Source of the DNA: Callipepla californica brunnescens
Taxonomy: Eukaryota; Chordata; Aves; Galliformes; Odontophoridae
Direction of reading: 5' to 3'
Assembly (NCBI GenBank): GCA_023055505.1
Contig: JALIRH010000026.1
Span: forward strand, 10,121,591-10,185,590
DNA: 64,000 nt
Part shown: positions 1 to 13,100 of the stretch, one piece after another
How the letters are laid out: each line of letters begins with the position of its first letter
Position numbering within the stretch: position 1 is the first letter of the stretch
Position numbers and translations under genes: made by a program
Notes under the pieces: model-generated
What the model saw: only the letters and a program-made list of their open reading frames with translations
Told to the model about the DNA's origin: nothing
Database searches by the model: none

Positions 1-1139
1 CATCTGGAAAAGGTGAGCCTCTCTTTATTCACTGGTTGTCTGTTTACCGTCCAGATAAGCCTATCAAAATATACCATCTTCCTCACTATTTTCTCTTAGT
101 ACCACTCTTTTGGATTGTTCGCCCTACAGTGCTTCAGAACAAAGGTACCACTGCTGTTGTGTTTGAAGTTAAGGAAGTAATGTGTCATTTTTTTTCATTT
201 GTGTTGTAGAAAAGATGAAAGCTGTAGGCAAAATAAGTTATGGGAGTTGTGTGATAAGTTTCCTGGATGTGTAATTTAATGTAAATTGTATTTGCTGTTT
301 GGCAAATAGAGCTTGTAAGTTACCAGCCTGGCTACTTCTTTCTCTATAAAAGGATATTCTTGACACTTATCAAGTTTCCAAGCTCGCTTTGGTTAAGTGG
401 TATGCATTTTCAATCTTTGTGCCTTGTTTTATAGTGGGAGATAAACTTTAAAATTGAAGTATCCTGAAATCTCTGGTGCATGATGAATTCAGATTCGCTG
501 TCTGTGAAATGAGTGTCAGAAATGTAATATAAGGAAATGAAATTAGAGGGTGTTTTTTTTTTTTTTTTTTTTTAATTTTAATGCGTCTGCTTTTGATTTT
601 GTGTAATTACTGAGTGTGAAGAACAGTTTTTCTGTGTGTTTTGGTTTTTTTTTTGACTTGTTCTCTGAGACCCAAATTAGACATGGGAGGTGAAAAAAAA
701 AGACGGAAGAAGAAACTTAACAAAAAAAACAAAAAACATTGTTTGTTATGTTCTCATTGTTTTATAGGGTAAGAGGAAAGTGATAATTCAAAGTCCACTT
801 GCAGAGGATGTGACCTTTATTGTGCCAAGCCAGTGTAACTATATGTTCTGTTCTGCAGGGCTGTCTGTGAAATTCTTTTCAGAATGAGTCCAGTGCTGTG
901 GACTTCAGCTACCTCCCACCTGCAGCCTTGGCTACCCTGAGCCTTTGTTAGCAGAAAGTTATGAGCAGTTGGGAGGCACTGAAAAGAACAAGGATAGAAG
1001 GCTTAACCTATGGTCCTGTATACAGATCAGGCTAGAGGTAAGTGAAGCAGAATGTCTTTTTGTGGTAAGCTTCTTGAAGCACTCCACACATAGAAGAGAA
1101 AGCTGAGTATCATCAGGAGCAGTGAGATGATGTAAAGAA

Positions 1140-1265
1140 ATAGGAGTCCTGGCAGAACACCAGGAAGTCTTTCTGAGAGTTGTAGTAGGCTGTGGAATGT
1201 TTTAGTCTATTGAGGAAGTAGTGGAAACTATTGTTTCAAGTGTTTAAAGCAAAACTAAACAAATT
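1140..1265 (+). repeat. possible old CR1-like LINE remnant
   Basis: A stretch with a glutamate-valine-rich conceptual translation (around IEEVVE) resembles the degenerate 3' coding end of CR1 ORF2, with stops throughout. The similarity is weak and was judged by eye only. It could be chance. Confidence 0.25.
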
Positions 1266-4200
1266 TCTAATAAATATGCTGTAAGAAGTAATCAAACATT
1301 TGCAGTGCTGATGCACTTTTAAACTTATGTCTTTTTTCCATATGTGAACTACAACAACAACAACAAAGTATTCCTCCAAGGAGCTTACCAAAAATACGTG
1401 ACATCTTAGAAACCTCTATAGTTTCACCGTAAGCATGTTTTTGTAAATGTTTGTAGGTTTTATTTCTTATTTGTATTTGTTGTGAAATGTCAGGAGTAGT
1501 ACTTCCTAAACAATTCCGCATAGGTTTTTTAAAGGAAAGAAAAGATAGTGTTCCGAATAGCTGTTTTGTTTTTTTTTTGCCAAACATTGAAAGAAAGATG
1601 GTAATGTTTCCCCTTCATCCTCCTTCACCTCATTCTCCCATTGTGTTTTATAAAGGAATTAAATGTGAGGAACAAATTGAAAACTTGTTTTAAGAAAATT
1701 ACTCCAAGTGATTGAAAAATAATCAGTTATAGGAAAAATAAATATTGGAAAAACAACTTTAGGTAAAATGAAGCTTCGAGGGGTGGGCAGGGATGGATGT
1801 AAATGCCCTTTTGAAAGTATGCAGTCATCTGCTTTGTAGTGTGAGTTCTGCTCAGGTAAGTCGTAAGACAAATGTGTATACGTGCAGTAGGGGGCTATCT
1901 AATTTCCACTGGTAAATCTGTCATCTAAGAAGGGTTTGTTATGATGGATTTTCTTGTCTGTTTGTTTTTTCTTAGTTTTTGGTTTCTTAAGCTGTGAATA
2001 TAACTGAAAATTTCAGAAAACTGGTCTGTGGCTGGTGCATGGAGCTGTGCAGGCCGTCTCAGCCTCATCTCACCCCAGCTGTGCGTAGGAGGGGACATCC
2101 TCCATGTAACTCATCAGCCAAAATCCAGGTTCAAATTACAAGCTTCTTAGGCATTTTGTAACAAATTTCCAGTAATTCAAGTCAACTATATGTCTTTATG
2201 GGAAAACTGTATTACCTGATGAGTTTGGAGTCTTTTCTTTCCCAGTTGTAAGTGGGACTGAGCAGTCAATTTGCAAACGTCAAACAAGACTGAAGTTTAA
2301 AAACGTGAAAGGAATCGGCGTTGTTATCTGAGTACTAAGGTGCTGAGTTTGAGATAGTGATACTACTGGACAGAAAAATTACTTGCAGACTAGAAATCAA
2401 ACAAAGAAACCCCGAGGATTCTGAAGCAAACAGTTCTGTGTCTGCAAGCTGTGCAATGCTTTTGCTGTCCTGAGTGATAGTGTAGGTCGTTGTGTGTCTA
2501 TTTCTAAGTCACAAATGCACAGCATATATTCTGCTGGTGTAACACACCCTCATGCAGAGACCTGATGTGTTCTGTCCAGCTAACTGAGGAATACTGAGCT
2601 TTGTAGAGGCGTTTCAGTGCTTTTCTTGAAAAACCAGCATTCAAAGTAATGCAAGAAAATACTCCTTCATCTCCTTCCAGTGTAATGTTTAGACTAGAAG
2701 ACTTTTAAAAGTTAAGCTTTTCTCTTCAGCAAGTAAGGGCAGAAGTGTTGATTTGAGGTTCACTGGTGTATCTCTACAGATCAAGCTCTCTGCCTGGAAG
2801 AGGTGATGCATTGCTCTGTAGATACTTTTGTCTATTTTGGGGGTTCTTTGAGAGTTCAGCAGCCAAGACCTCACTGTGCATGAGTGGCTGCGTGTGAGTA
2901 ATTCTGAACTGTTACTGATGAATAAGGCTGGGTCCTGGCATCTCCCTGAGTGGAAACTGTGTCTGTTGAAGGGCGTGAGAAAGTAATATGGGGCCATTTG
3001 GGGCAAGGAAGGTGAAAATCTTCCCCTGAAGACAGGTGAGCTAATGGATGGGTACCTCTGTTTGTTTTACAATAGGAGACCAAATATTCTTAAGTCTACG
3101 AATATCTTTCTGCCAAGAATTATTTTGTTTTATGAAGTGGAAAAGGGTGAGATCATGCCCTTTCTAAGCAGAACAGTATTTGGAAACAGAAAATTTGGAA
3201 GAGTTGGTGGTTGTTGTTCTTGCTGTATCTTAAATCTTCTGCTTCTTAAAGTCCTTGGTATTTTTTTTGCAATGTTTGAGTAAATCTGGCCTGGAAGATA
3301 GGTGAGTAGGTCTGGAATAGATATCTATCTAACAGCCTGATCTGGGTGTCCTACCAGAGGGAGGGTACTGCAGTTTCAACTCCTTCATGTGTTTACTCAC
3401 CAGTGCATTTTTGTGATGCCCGGGATGTATCATGCCAGCTTGTACGGCTTAACCCTTTCGACCCACAGCAGCTGAACCTCTTACACTGAAACCTATTTCT
3501 TTGTCCCAGCTACTGGGCCAAATGGTAATTACCACTTAAGAAATAAAATGTAGAGAAGTAAAAGAGAGAAGCCGTCTGACTCTGCTTTTCTTCAGACAGG
3601 CACAGAGATTTTCCTTAGGTTATTTTGTCAGAAGCTACCTATCTGAGAAGGAAGCATTAGTAGTTGGTTTTATTGCTTAGGAGCTGGGAAGAGCTGTGTT
3701 ACTTTATGAAGCATATAGAAAGATTTTAACCAGGAAAGCACTAACTGTGCCTCATTTCACCAGTTCTGTCTATCTTGCTGACTGTCCTCTGACGTGGAGA
3801 TACCTCACCTGTCTAGAGAACACTAAAGTAGCTTTCTCCTTCTCCAGTTTTTGAAGCAGTTCCCTTTCTGAGCGAGTTTTCATGCCATTTCAAAGAAAAG
3901 TGGCAGATGCTTCCATGACACATTCTGTGCCTTGGCAAAAGAGACCTACAGAGCCATTCAAGCCTGCTTATTTCTGCAAATTGGGTGAGCCTGTCAAGCC
4001 TCTGTATGTGGTACTAAAAGAAATCTGAGCTGCTAATGATCTGGGTTTTGGCTGAAGTTGAGAGTGCAAAATCTTAGCTTCAAAATCCTATTTGAAGAAT
4101 CTAGATGGAACTCTTTTAACATGCTGCTAAAAAGAAAAAAATGCACATTTTCCACGGATCATAAAACATGTTCTTTTTCTCAAGAATGAACTTCCACATT

Positions 4201-6537
4201 TAATGCAAAGTGGAAAAAAAAAAAAGTTAGAGGTCTGAGACATTTTTAAACTTGGAAAATTACAAAAGAAAAAAACATGTTTTTTTCTTCTTTTCAAAAA
4301 TGTATTAATTCTTCTCTAGCTAAGAAAGTAAGAAATCTTCCATCCTTATTTTGTAGGAGGATGCATGGAGAATATTGGCAGATTCATTGGAAGACCTGTG
4401 AAGTCTTTTATTAAAGATTTCAGTAGTGGTCTTAGTTTTATATGGTAAAATGAAAAGCTTTGAGTATTTCTACATAGTCGCTGTCAGCTCCATTTGACAT
4501 AAACCAACTTTGTGAAGAGCAATTGTCTCTTTTTTGCTCCGCCTATTTACAGGAAGTAAATCTGGACATTGGAGAGAAGAAAAAAAAAGTGCACCCTCAT
4601 TTCTGTTTAAGGCACAAATCATCTGAAGTAAATGTTTATGCAACTAGATGTAGGACTGAGTTTTGAAATAAATCCCAAATGTAACAGTTACAGCCTGATA
4701 TTTCTTAGCTTGTTTTTTGAGATCAGATATATGCACAGCTAAAAGCATATATATACTTTTTTATATATAGGTATATTCTAATGAACTACTGTGTGCCATT
4801 ATCCAGTGCATTTGTCATTTGCAATCTGTTGTGGAATTAATCTTCTAATGTGAGAAGTATCCTTAATATGTAGCAGCATTTCTTTGGGATTTAAAGGGTG
4901 TATTTTCCTCTTATTTCCTCCCTAATGCATTCTCAGTGCCCTGTTCCCCTAAGGTTTGCCCTGTATCTATCACTGTCCTTGGGAATAATTCTTGTTAGCT
5001 GCAGCAGGTCATTGGTCAGTGTTTAGCCTGGAATATGAACCTCAGTGTGAGGAGTGGGAGTAATTTAACAGCACTATTTTGTGCTAGGTTTTTATTGGAG
5101 TCAAACAGTGTTGGATGAAAGAATGGTTCTGTACATCCAAATGCATGCTTAACTGCATGTGAGTGGCCAGATGTGAGTCTTGTGCGTTCACATGATCTTC
5201 TCAGAACTACAATGGGACAGGGCTTGTCAGTCTGCTTCATCTGTCAGGCTCCTTGGTTTATTACCCGAGTATCTGTGACAATTTTACTTTCTGTCCAGAT
5301 TTTTTATTTTTTTCGATTTCTTGTTCCTGCTTTTATTTAAATACAGGAGTCGTTCCATACAGCCCCCCAAGCTGTAATGAGTTTCAAATGAATAAATTGG
5401 ACACCTCAGACCAAAGGATACAGATAGATAAATTTGCAAGCAGGGAAATGTCAGGAAGTATCCAGACAAAGGAGCAGCTAATATGATTTTTCATGAGAGC
5501 CTATTTAAGTCTTATTTCCTCATCGGATGTTTAAAAATTCCCTGAAGTGTTTCGCTATAGAACAGAAGTCAAAATAATCATAATTCTTGCCAACACCAGT
5601 CATTATTGTAGAATTTGTGCCTTGTAGTCTCTGTAGTCTTCAGGCAAACCAGCACCCTCTCCTTATCTCCCCGTAAAAAAAAGAGGAGAGCTGCAAGTCA
5701 GTACTGTGTTTTAAGTGCATTAGTCAGCTCTCTGAAGGCGACTGCTGGTTTTGCCAGGGGAATTCGTGTCCTTGTCCTGAATGCTCAAGCTCATTCAACA
5801 CTTTAACTTTGTAACAGCTGCCTTGGCAGCTTGGTATCCTTCCTTAGATGTGGGGAAACAAGAGTTTTGTTTTGTTGTTTTTTCTTCCTCCTTGTATCCC
5901 AGCTACGCCAACTCCTTTAACTGTCGCCTGTTGTGAATCTGCAGCACCACTAACCAAAATTAAACAGCACTGCAGACATAAAAATTGTGTAGATACTCAG
6001 AATGTGTGCTCCCTTGGTTTTCTATACATGCTAATATGGCCTGATTTAATTCACTTGGCAGAGGTCTTCAGTACTGCCCACCAAGCCTCCTGTATCTCAC
6101 CTTTCTGCCCTAGGGTGTTGGCACACACTGCTCTTTCAGACCCAGTGCCCTTTCTCCTGCTTGTGGTGATGTTGTTTTTCCAGTTAATTTGACATTAATT
6201 TCACAGCAGAATGAACCAGAGGAGACAAAGGTCTGACTAAGATGCTCTTTGGACTTCACCAGTCTTCTCAGACTGGTGATGAGAAGTGTGGGCCTATAAC
6301 TTTGAGCATCACTTGGCCTGAGGGCTGGAGATCACCTAAATCTGGTGGTGAACATCCAACAGTGCTGATGATGGTGGATTCATCAGCCTGCACCCAGAAC
6401 TTGGTACAAAATGTTAATCTGAAGCAAGCAGTTACACTTGTGTCCTGCATTTGATCTTTCTGTCTGGCAAGTTACTGTACTACCGCAAGTTTGTGAAGCC
6501 CTTCAACTCCTACTCTCTGTACATCCTTATGTGTTAT

Positions 6538-6880
6538 CATAGAATGGCTTAGGTTGGAAGGGACCTCAAGGATCATCGAGTTCCAACCACCAGCCATGGG
6601 CAGAGTTGCTGACTGCTAGATCAGGCACTAGATCATGCTCCCTTGGGCCTCATCCAGTCTGGCCTTCAGTACTTCCAGGGATGATGCATCCACAGTTCCT
6701 CTGGGCAGCCTGCACCAATGCCTCTGGCAATATTTTGTGGAAAAACTTCTCCCTGAAATCTGATCTGTATATTCCCTCCTTCAGCTAAAAACCATTTTCC
6801 CTTTGTTCTGTTGCTATCTTCTCATGTAAAAAGTTGCTCTCTCTCTTGTTTATAGTCTCTCTTTAAACACTGAAATGAAA
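6538..6880 (-). mobile_element. CR1 LINE 3'-end fragment
   Basis: The run TAGAATGGCTTAGGTTGGAA followed by GGGACCTCAAGGATCATCGA is the reverse complement of the conserved CR1 3' untranslated end. Similarity continues for a few hundred bases toward higher coordinates, including the 'ctgggcagcctgcaccaatgcc' type segment. The element is therefore a 5'-truncated CR1 inserted on the minus strand, as is normal for this chicken LINE family. It carries no intact ORF. Confidence 0.85.
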
Positions 6881-9540
6881 CTTATTTCTTCTGAAGTTCA
6901 GCTCAGTTCAAGACTGTACATGAAGTATCCTAGTGTTATTATATGTGAGTAGGAGTTGGCATAGACAGACTCTGAAGGTCATAATGTTCACTCTCCCACC
7001 CCCATAAATAGCACCTGGTGCAAAAAAGACAGGTCGTATCACAAGATTCCATTTGTTACCCAGATCCAAAGCATAGAAGTTTCTGTGTGTTATTAACTGA
7101 ATGTCCTTGTTTTCTCTCCTGTTTCATTTCAGGCTCTTACTTTTGAAGAGTCATTCCAACACTATTTTCCAGTCACTCCTAGGGAGGGGCAACAATGAGT
7201 ATTTAACTTTCTCAGTTCATTGCTATAGTTTGTTTTGTGGGAGCGTTAACAGACGGACTTCAGACATGTGAAGTTGTTGACACTGTGTATGAGCTGTGTG
7301 GGATATGGCAGATTCTATTTATTTTCCTCCTGGATTAATTTTTAACAGTGTGAATATATTTGGCTATATGAAGTTAGCAGCATATGTGGTAAGCATCATA
7401 TATTCATATGCATACCTTTCAGCAGCATGGTGTGCCGCTTGCTTATCAGCAACCTAACCAGCAACAGCTGTTAGTGCAGTTAAACGCTAGTGTGATTTTG
7501 CTCCAAAGTGATCTATGTTTTCAACCATTTCTACTTTCTAACAGTTGTGTAGAATGCTGTGCATGGCAAACAGCTACTAGAAATCTGAAGAGCAAACCCT
7601 GAGATTACAGACTGTGTCCAACAGTGGCACAGGAGTTTGCTTCATTGAGGACAATGCATTTGTATCTACACAAAATTGAAATTCAAGAAGTCTTATTTCC
7701 AGATAGTTATAAGGTCGATAGAAATTCAGGAGAAGATGCTTTAAAGCTAAGGTTTGTTCTTCTGAAGCAGGCAGAGTAGAGGATTTATCTTAGCAGAGAA
7801 ATGGTGCCCAGGACAATTCTGCACGTAGAGAAATGAAGACAGCAAGATTTTAAAGAAAAAAAAATCCTGGGCAGATACTCGGAGAATTGTTTTGAAGTAG
7901 AAGATAAGGATTGCTTAATTTTTTGAGAGGAGAAAAAAGCAGTAAGTAGAAGCAGATAGAGGAGGATTTCTTCTATAAAATAATGGTGGGAATTAGAATG
8001 AGAGTATGTTAATCCATTGATGAGACAGAGAACAGGTGGGAATTTGGAAAATGAACAGAACGGTGCATAAAAATGACCCAGAGGATCTGGTTAGTGCTGC
8101 TTAATGTGTATCTAATTCTCTGACATTAGCCTAGATTTGGTTTGCTTATGTAAGTGAGTGCATGTGTCAGTCATTACATCTAGCAGAATATCACTCTAAA
8201 ATGTTCTCTTGCTTACTGAAAGCCCTCTGCAGAACCCTGCATGCTTAACCCGCATTATTTTTTTGGCTGCCTTTCCTTTTGAATGCATTTCTCTGTCAAT
8301 TATCTCAAGTATGAAAGCAGCTCAGTGCTGGTTGCATCAGCTACTGGTGAGAGGTGGGGGCTTGCTGCAATCTGCCTGTTTGCCTCTAGAGAATAAATAG
8401 CTGAAGCTCTGTCTGTGGCGGGGCTAGTACCAGTACAGGTGCCAAAAGTGCAGGTGGAGTTTAAAGATATTTGTAAGCAGGAGAAAGTGCAGCTCATGTG
8501 CAGAGCTCAGGTTTATCCCTCAGTGTGCCAGCAGCCACAGACTTATGTTCAGTAAACTTAACTAAATTATAAAAATGAGATATTTGTTCTCAGCAAATCA
8601 CACTACTGTGCAGCTGTTATAGCAACAGAATGAGTGCAGGAGATGAAAGTGGAAAGAAGAGAAGCCAGGTTCTTGCAGTAAGCAAAACTGAAACAGAACT
8701 CACTTGGTGCAGTGGTATGTGCTGTGGTCCTTTCCGTGGTGCACAGGAGCTGCTCTGAGGGCTGGCCCTTGAGGAAAAGGTTTATATGTAGTGTTTGTTA
8801 ACACGCAAACCACTCCCCCATGACAGCTATGCCATCGTGACTCTCTTTCACACGTGTTCTCAAAGCAAATGCATCATTTCCTTGGAAATCAAGCAAGCTT
8901 GGGGAGTGTTGGGTTTTTTTTTTTTTTTTGTAATTATTGCAGCAAATTAGGCACTGAGATATTTCAACTTGCAGTGATGGGCAAGAATAATTTAAATTCC
9001 TTTGCAGGGTAAAAAGGGTTAGACATTTGAACAATTAGACTCTGAGTAACTGAGCCAGATGATTGTTTTAATGTTGCTTTTTTAAATGGAACATGGAGCA
9101 AGATACAAAATGTGTCTTTGATGATCTCTAACAGAGAGCACTGCAGCTCTGACTGAGTTAAAGAACAATACTTTAAATGGCTGCTATTAGGGCACAAATA
9201 AGAAAAACAAAATAAGTCAAGCATTCCAAGCATTTTCATAAAGAATGGGGAGATTTAAGAGCTTCTTGCTGTTAACAGTGAAGGGGGGGGGGGGTTATTC
9301 TTAGTGAACTCTGCCTGTGAGTAACGCATGCAGCTAGTCTGTACTCTGTGTTACTGTTCTTATTACTTGTGAAAATTACGGGTGTTTGTTTTTGTTTTGT
9401 TTGTTTTCTGAAATAATACTTATACATCTGAATGTTATTTTAAATATTAACATGAGTTTTATTTATTTACTTATTTATTTTGTCCCAGGGGTGAACAAGG
9501 CTTAATACTAATACTTATAAGCTCTGTCATATGATCCATG

Positions 9541-9640
9541 TTTTTTTGTTTTGTTTTGTTTTGTTTTTTACTTACGAGGAGCATTTTTTCATACTGAAGG
9601 TGTGCAGCTTGTAAAAATAATAATAATAATAATGTTTATT
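9541..9640. repeat. TTTTG and AAT simple repeats
   Basis: A pentanucleotide tract (TTTTG) at about 9541-9567 is followed by an AAT trinucleotide tract at about 9617-9634. Both are ordinary microsatellites next to a CR1 insertion. Confidence 0.8.
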
Positions 9641-9765
9641 GGACTGTGGGACAATTATGCTATGCTATATTTCCTTGTGTGGAGGTTAGTTATGCATTCC
9701 AATTCAATGTAATGATATAGTAATATTTAATCACATATATTTGCAGTTAGTGATCAATTAAAAAC

Positions 9766-10150
9766 AGAATCGTAGAATGGCTTAGGTTGGAAGGGACCTT
9801 AAAGATCATCGAGCTCCAGTTCTCCTTTCATGTAGGACTGGTTGGGCTGCCACCCACCAGATCAGGCTGCCAAGGATCCCATCCAACCTGGCCTTGAGCA
9901 CCTCCAGAGTTGGGACATCCACAGCCTCTTTGGGTAGCAGTGCCAGTGCCTCACCAGACTTGGTTAAAGCCATTCTCCGCTGTCCTATCGCTACCAGATC
10001 ATGGAAAATGTTGATCCTTTTCCTGATGGTAAGCTCCCTTCAAGTCCTGCAAATTCTCCAGTGAGGTCCCACCAGAGCCTCCTCTTCTTTAAGCTAAATA
10101 AACCCAATTCCCTCATCCTTTCTTCATAGGAGTGGTGCTTCAGTGCTTAC
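9766..10150 (-). mobile_element. CR1 LINE 3'-end fragment
   Basis: Reverse-complement CR1 3' end beginning GTAGAATGGCTTAGGTTGGA, then the typical 'ccacccaccagatcaggctgcc', 'ggccttgagcacctccag' and 'cacagcctctttgggtagc' segments. It is closer to consensus than the 6.5-kb copy. It is 5'-truncated at about 10150 and has no intact ORF. Confidence 0.9.
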
Positions 10151-13100
10151 AGCACTTTGCACTGGAATTATGTAAGGTAACGAACTCACTTGAATATGTA
10201 ATAACATTTTACTGCCCTTCGTGGGTTTTCTTTTCATGCAGGTGAGTGGACGTTTGGTTACTTATCAATTCAAACTGAATTAAGTGAATCAAAGTCTAAA
10301 TGAGATTATAAAGTACCACATGCACTGTTTTACCCACTGCAGTGGATAAGAAAGTTGTACCAACTCAGTGACTAGTACTTTCCCTTCAAAACTGCAGAAG
10401 AGAGAAAACTGGGCAAGCTTTTGGCATGTTGGTTAATGATCTACTGTCTTACAATCTGGTTGTTCATTAGAGGATTTCAAAACTTTCCAAGACACTCCAC
10501 ATCACAAATTGGAGATGACAAAGAATGTGTGATCCATTGTAGCTGATTTGCGATACCAGTGTGTGCATGGTTGTTCACTGGGAGGTGAACGAGAGTGTGT
10601 CTTTCTCCAGAGGGTCTGCACTAAAAAAAAAGGGTGACAAGGCAAAGCTGGGCAGCAGACTCCAATCAGAAGTTAACTTCCAAGAAAGCAACATATTTAA
10701 TCTTAGCAGTGTAAATGGATAAATTTCAAGCACCAGTTAGTAACTTGGAAAAGCATAAACAAGAAGGATGGAGAATTCTGAGGATATTATCTCATACTTC
10801 AGTTCACTGGAAAGCTATTGTAAGCACAACTTAAATGACTGAAAACTTTATGGCTACTTACTAATCTGTCCAAAACTAGTGAAAATTGAATAATATTCCT
10901 TTTTTTTTTTTTTTTTTTTCCTGTTTTAGTAAGCAATCCTTAGTATGCTTCAATTTCTCTTCAGTAAAAGAAGAGACACAGAAGATACAGCTCCTACAGC
11001 ACTTCTTCAAGGAGCACATCAAAGGGCAAGTATCGAACTGATGTGTCACTGGAGATGTTTATGGCAGCAGGAAAAAACAAAGATACTAGATTCAAATGGG
11101 TTGCATTTAGGAATGAGAACTGAAATAACAGACTTATTTAGAATCAGGGTATGCAATGGCGTGCAAAAATCCCTTGGCAGCGGGAGACTGAAATGTGACA
11201 AGAGAGACTAATTTTTTAAAGCTCACAGAAAATTTATCTCAAATTATTAAACAATTTCTGAATCTGCTCTGGAGTCACTGTGGGAGACTATAAAAGAACA
11301 GAATTAGGAAAAAAAACCCCTATACAATAAATAGGATCTATTGAAGAAGAATCAACAAGGCTCATATAAAGGCAAGACGTGTCAAAAATTCATTTCATAC
11401 ATTTGCAGTCAAAAAGAATGAAGTCAAAAATATGGATGCAAGATAGAAAGTTAATGCAGCATACACAGATTTCCTAAAGGCCTTCTACATAATCTTTTCT
11501 CTTTTTTTTTGTTTTTTGAAGGTTTTCAAGTAAGCCGAGCAGTCATGAGAAAGAAGGTACTCATGTGAATAAAACTGCTGACTAAAAGTCACTTCTCTCT
11601 CTGAAGAGAGATATTCATCAGAGTCTTACAGAGTTTATTAGTGGCCCTGGTGTTCAGCATGCTTTTAAGTTATCTGGAAGAAGCAGTGAAGAGTGCAATG
11701 ACTACCTTAAAAACATAAACCCGATATCTGGTGAGAAAATGAGCATTAATGGTTACTGAGAAAGGAACTAAGACAAAACTTAGCTCACTGTGCAAGTCCA
11801 CTGTACTATACTTTCGATAAAAGCATATATGTCTTTGGCCTTCTCTTGTAGAGGAAAATAATTAAGGTTCTAGAATGGCTTCCATAAAATGGAACGGCTG
11901 AGTGCATTTGCATTTCCCAAAGTACAAGAAAGGATGGATGTTTATTAACAGTTCTACTTTCTGTATTTCTATGAAAAGAGGAGATAGAAGTTTAAAAATA
12001 TCTTCCAATATTCTGGGTGGTTGTTTGCATTGCAGAGTCTTCTGATTCCAATACGAAAATAAAACATTCAAGCATAAAGATATCATATGCAAAAACTTGC
12101 AAGTGGTTTTCAAAGTTTGTGACCAACAAAAGTGAACTATTGAGAGCAACCAATGTATTTCAAAAGAGATATGGGAGGAAAGAAAACACGGGTAATTGCA
12201 AGACCAGGAATAGGGAACTGCTTGAACTTATTACTGCTGGGAATTCATCAATACAGTATGCTACAGTAGGGTATTCAATCTCAAGAAACCAGATTTGAAC
12301 TGGAACAGAACAGTGCAGCTCCTTGTAATCCCATTTAAAGCAGTGTCACTCAGGAGCAGAATTAACTGACTTGCACTGGAAATCATGTTACAGAAGAGGA
12401 AACTACACGGAGTAAGCAAATTATGCAGGAAAGCCATGCCTAAGGGCTTTTAAGAGTTACAGAAGGAAAGGTACAGTAATACACCTTGTGCTTTAGGGAT
12501 AGGAGCAAAAACCTTAATTGCAGGAAAAAAGGCTCATGCATTTAACACTTGATACTTCGGAGTTTAAATGAATGCTGCCTAACCTTTTCATTATTGTCCC
12601 AGTAGGCTACCTAAGTATGATTAAGCTCTATGCACAAAGTATCGTTGCCAGGCACAGAGGCTTGCTGCCTTTTTCTGTTTTGACCTTGTGACACGTTACA
12701 ATCAGGCCTTTTGCTTTCTTTTCCCGTGGTTGATGATGTTTTTGGAAAATATGCTGTGGCAAGAGTAATGAGGAGGTGATGTTCTGGGGCTCTCCCACAC
12801 TGACTATTTATTGCATGGTTGCCTCCAGTTGGATCAATAACTTTGGGTCCTTCCATTATTTTACTCTTGTATTTTTTCTGTATTTCGGGTAGTATCATGT
12901 TGTGTCTTGGTATCAACCACAAAATAGTTATGAAATCCTTGTTGTTTCTTCTTGACGTTAATAAGGAAGTAGTAAGGAAAGAGGAAAGGAAGTGATGCTG
13001 GGTTCGTTTAAGTTGATTTCCTGAAGTCAGCAGAGATCTTTCCCCCTTTGTTTGACCTCAGGAAAGTCCGTTCAGCGTTTTTGTGCTTTTTTCCTGTTGT

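Noticed and set aside
1..12. Possible exon end at the window edge (CTGGAAAAG before GTGAGC)
   Set aside because: Only 12 bases are visible, with no frame or acceptor; the donor-like match alone is too weak to call.
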